Made by a program: the position numbers and the translations under genes
Assembly (NCBI GenBank): GCA_015061725.1
Contig: SUVX01000012.1
Location: 1 to 64,000 of the forward strand
Direction of reading: 5' to 3'
Source: Lentisphaerota bacterium
GTDB taxonomy: Bacteria; Verrucomicrobiota; Lentisphaeria; Victivallales; Victivallaceae
Length of the DNA stretch: 64,000 bases
In this document: in pieces, positions 61,475-64,000 of the stretch
Numbering within the stretch: position 1 is the stretch's first letter
Layout of the letters: each line of letters opens with the position of its first letter
The notes under the pieces: generated by a model
Told to the model about the DNA's origin: nothing
Seen by the model: the letters and a program-made list of their open reading frames with translations, nothing else
Databases searched by the model: none

Positions 61475-63952
61475 ATGATTTCTGAACAGTACATATTGGA
61501 TGGTCTCTGGAAGTTGACTTCTCCGGAAATGCCCGGAGCGGAAATTGCCATGTCTGTCCCCGGAGATAATTACAGCGCTCTGCTGGCAGAAAAAATCATT
61601 CCCGATCCCTATTGGGGAACCAATGAAAAAAAGGTCCGGAAATACGCTGATATGCAATGGGATCTTGAACGGGATTTTTTTGTGGAAGAGGATTTTTTGA
61701 AGCACAGAAAAATCCTTCTGGAACTGGAACGGCTGGATACGCTTGTTTCCGTTTTTGTCAACGGCCGCAAGGCGGCAGACTGCGACAACATGTTCTGCCG
61801 TTACCGGATTGATGTCCGTAAATATCTTGTTCCCGGAAGAAATCTCATAAAATTTGTATTTCACCCTGTCGTGCCTGAGTGTGCAAAGCGCAACCGCAAA
61901 CTTCCGGTGCCTGCCCCCATGGTCGGCTGCTGTCCCACACCGCACCTGAATCTTATCCGCAAGACGCTCTGTCACGGCGGGTGGGACTGGGGTATTCAAC
62001 TGTTGGTGTCGGGGGTATATTCCTCTGTCCGTCTTATCGGAACTGATGATTTTTTGATGGAGCAGCCTGAAAGCAGACAATTTTTCAAAGGCGGTACAGT
62101 CCGTGTGGAAACGGGCGTCCGGGTTGAGGCTTTTAAAAAATGTACCGGAAATTTCACCTTCCGTTTCAACGGTGAAACAAAACACTGTCAGGCGGAACTT
62201 GCTCCCGGATGGAATTATGTCAAAACTGAATTTCTTGTAAAAGAGCCGCGTCTGTGGTGGCCCAGCGGTCTGGGTGAACCGCACCTTTATCAGCTTGAAG
62301 TTGAAGCCGGAAATCAGGTAAAAAGTTCCCGTATCGGTTTGCGTGAAATACAAATCGTCAACCGCAAAGACCGCTGGGGAAAAAGTTTTGTTTTCCGTGT
62401 CAACGGTATTGATATTTTTGCCAAAGGCGCCAACTGGATACCGCCGGACGCCCTGCCGTCGCGGCAGACGCAAGAACGGTATGAAAAACTGCTTGAATCT
62501 ATGCGCCTTGCGAACATGAATATGGTTCGTGTCTGGGGCGGCGGACAATACGAGCAGGAGTGTTTCTATGATTTGTGCGATGAAAAAGGTCTGCTTGTCT
62601 GGCAGGATTTGATGTTTTCATGCTGTCTTTATCCGACGACGGTTGAATTTCTGGAAAATGTTGCAGAAGAGTTGGCATACCAGGTTCCCCGGCTGCGAAA
62701 ACATGCCTCTCTTGCCCTCTGGTGCGGCGATAACGAAGTCAGCGGCGCCGTCCGCTGGCGCAGCAACGGAGATACGGAACTTCTGGTCCGCAACCATCTG
62801 CAGTATGACCGCTTGAATCAGATGCTGACTGAAAAAGTCAATGCGCTTGATCCGGACAGGGTTTTCTGGCCCAGTTCACCGAGTGCCGGTCCGGGCATCA
62901 TCAATAACGGCTGGCGTGATGACACGCAGGGCGATATGCATTACTGGGAGGTCTGGCACGGCGGACGCGGTTTCAATGCCTACCGGACGGTAAAACCGCG
63001 TTTCTGTTCAGAATTCGGATTTGAAAGTTTCCCGTCTGTTGAAACAATCGACTCTTTCTGTCCGCCGGAACAGAAAAATATCTTTTCTCCGGCGATGGAT
63101 CTGCACCAGAAGTGCGCCAAAGGCAGTACGCCGATCCTTGCCATGTTCGGCAGCTGTTTCCGTATGCCCTCTGATTTTGACAAAACACTTTATCTGTCGC
63201 AGGTTCAGCAGGCGATCGCCATACAGACCGGCGTTGAGTTCTGGCGCAGTTCCAAACCGCGCTGTATGGGAACGCTTTTCTGGCAGCTCAACGATAACTG
63301 GCCGACAGTTTCCTGGTCGGCTCTGGAGTATTCCGGTAAATGGAAAATGCTGATGTACCGGGCAAGACACTTTTACGCCCCGGTTCTGCTTGCCGCAATC
63401 GAGGAAACGGATGAACGGACTGTTCTTACGGCGGTCAGTGATCTTCAAAAAGATGTGACTTTGAATTTAACGGTCAACTTCCGGACTTTTGACGGAACTG
63501 TTTTAAAATCAGAACGGCGTTCCGCCGTTTTACCCGCTGGGTGCAGTCTGGAGCTGGGAACTCTGGATGTGCCGGAGGAAAAATCCGGCAATCCCGAAGA
63601 AATTTTCTGTGAAATACATTCTTCTCCTGATCCGGCAATCAATAACGGTGAAGTGCTTGAGTGTGTGCATTTCTTTGCGCCTGCGAAAAATTGCGAACTT
63701 GTTGATCCCGGATTGCTGACGGAAATTTCTTCTTCAGGAAAAACGGAGATCGTCATTCAGATTTCGGCAGAAAAACCGGCTTTCCATGTCGTTCTGGATA
63801 CCGCAGGACTGGCGGGACGGTTTTCTGATAACGACTTTGCCGTTATGCCGAATGAAAATAAAGTCATCCGTTTCTTTTCTGATTTGCCGTGTTCAGAAGA
63901 GGAATTCCGTAAAAAATTGAGCGTTACGGATCTTTACAAATCTTATCATTGA
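61475..63952 (+). CDS. GH2 beta-mannosidase-like protein
   Basis: An 825-residue protein. The N-terminal sugar-binding sandwich (LDGLWKLTSPEMPGAEIAMS, LELERLDTLVSVFVNGRKA, LCHGGWDWGIQLLVSGVYSS) is followed by the immunoglobulin-like domain and catalytic barrel. The acid/base Glu is in LALWCGDNE (about 421) and the nucleophile in RFCSEFGFES (about 511). FWQLNDNWPTVSWSA is typical of beta-mannosidases. No signal peptide, so it cleaves imported mannosides. Operon with GH130 upstream and a further gene downstream. Confidence 0.92.
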   Translation: MISEQYILDGLWKLTSPEMPGAEIAMSVPGDNYSALLAEKIIPDPYWGTNEKKVRKYADMQWDLERDFFVEEDFLKHRKILLELERLDTLVSVFVNGRKAADCDNMFCRYRIDVRKYLVPGRNLIKFVFHPVVPECAKRNRKLPVPAPMVGCCPTPHLNLIRKTLCHGGWDWGIQLLVSGVYSSVRLIGTDDFLMEQPESRQFFKGGTVRVETGVRVEAFKKCTGNFTFRFNGETKHCQAELAPGWNYVKTEFLVKEPRLWWPSGLGEPHLYQLEVEAGNQVKSSRIGLREIQIVNRKDRWGKSFVFRVNGIDIFAKGANWIPPDALPSRQTQERYEKLLESMRLANMNMVRVWGGGQYEQECFYDLCDEKGLLVWQDLMFSCCLYPTTVEFLENVAEELAYQVPRLRKHASLALWCGDNEVSGAVRWRSNGDTELLVRNHLQYDRLNQMLTEKVNALDPDRVFWPSSPSAGPGIINNGWRDDTQGDMHYWEVWHGGRGFNAYRTVKPRFCSEFGFESFPSVETIDSFCPPEQKNIFSPAMDLHQKCAKGSTPILAMFGSCFRMPSDFDKTLYLSQVQQAIAIQTGVEFWRSSKPRCMGTLFWQLNDNWPTVSWSALEYSGKWKMLMYRARHFYAPVLLAAIEETDERTVLTAVSDLQKDVTLNLTVNFRTFDGTVLKSERRSAVLPAGCSLELGTLDVPEEKSGNPEEIFCEIHSSPDPAINNGEVLECVHFFAPAKNCELVDPGLLTEISSSGKTEIVIQISAEKPAFHVVLDTAGLAGRFSDNDFAVMPNENKVIRFFSDLPCSEEEFRKKLSVTDLYKSYH

Positions 63953-63960
63953 GGTCAGAT

Positions 63961-64000
63961 ATGCTTTGGATGAATATGCCCGGAAAACTTTCTGACGGAA
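63961..64000 (+). CDS. Start of a gene cut by the window edge
   Basis: An ATG at 63961, with GAGGTCAG just upstream and only eight bases after the GH2 stop, opens MLWMNMPGKLSDG and runs off the end. Too short to identify; its spacing shows it belongs to the mannoside operon. Confidence 0.6.
   Translation, partial: MLWMNMPGKLSDG

Overview
The window looks like a chromosome segment of a Lentisphaerota (Victivallis-like) bacterium. The assignment is inferred from gene content: five prepilin-type proteins with the N-terminal [19 protein letters not shown] signature and the C-terminal H-X9-DG motif, several very large secreted glycoside-hydrolase-like proteins (DUF4838, DUF6067-like, DUF6259-like, LamG fusions), a DUF1549/DUF1553 protein, and many AraC and GntR/LacI-type regulators. 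No integrase, transposase, rRNA operon or CRISPR array is visible. One CAU-anticodon tRNA is present.

Positions 1 to about 42,400 are an accessory glycan-foraging region built of modules. Each module has a regulator, a pseudopilin and one or more large secreted or cytoplasmic carbohydrate-active proteins: (i) 366-8311, AraC divergent from pseudopilin, GH20, DUF6259-like and a double-SIS MurQ/GKRP-like protein; (ii) 11320-16008, AraC, DUF4838/CBM9-like protein and pseudopilin; (iii) 16042-22237, GntR/LacI-type regulator divergent from pseudopilin and a LamG/DUF6067-like protein; (iv) 25167-32359, GntR/LacI-type regulator, truncated beta-helix lipoprotein, FAD oxidoreductase, pseudopilin and a PHP-DUF4838 fusion; (v) 32752-42382, GH28, LamG/DUF6259-like, LamG, pseudopilin, DUF1549/1553 and a heparinase-like protein. 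Between modules sit a tRNA, a homocysteine methyltransferase/MTHFR gene, a PPC-domain secreted protein and the scar of a deleted head-to-head AraC/hydrolase locus (24708-25155).

Positions 42,700-56,600 are mostly housekeeping: pyruvate phosphate dikinase, parvulin, a phosphodiesterase-like protein, an SGNH hydrolase, methionyl-tRNA synthetase, PlsY and SerC. A tightly coupled NUDIX-PHP-DNA methyltransferase-lipoprotein operon follows. Positions 56,700-64,000 return to sugar catabolism: a RhaE/RhaW-like aldolase-dehydrogenase fusion with an FAH-family hydrolase, then an AraC-controlled GH130 plus GH2 beta-mannosidase cluster that runs off the window.

The most unusual signal is a family of about 100-210 bp hairpin elements with near-perfect 17-26 bp stems, a TCGT-like loop and compensating stem changes between copies. 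Four copies are present. Two abut the stop codons of unrelated genes. The other two lie in frame inside pseudopilin genes, exactly upstream of FTLIELL, and encode most of an abnormally long leader. One of those genes also keeps an extra upstream FTLIDL motif. Together with the consistent pairing of pseudopilins with hydrolases, this suggests a lineage-specific pseudopilin/glycan system whose leaders are being remodelled by a small palindromic element.
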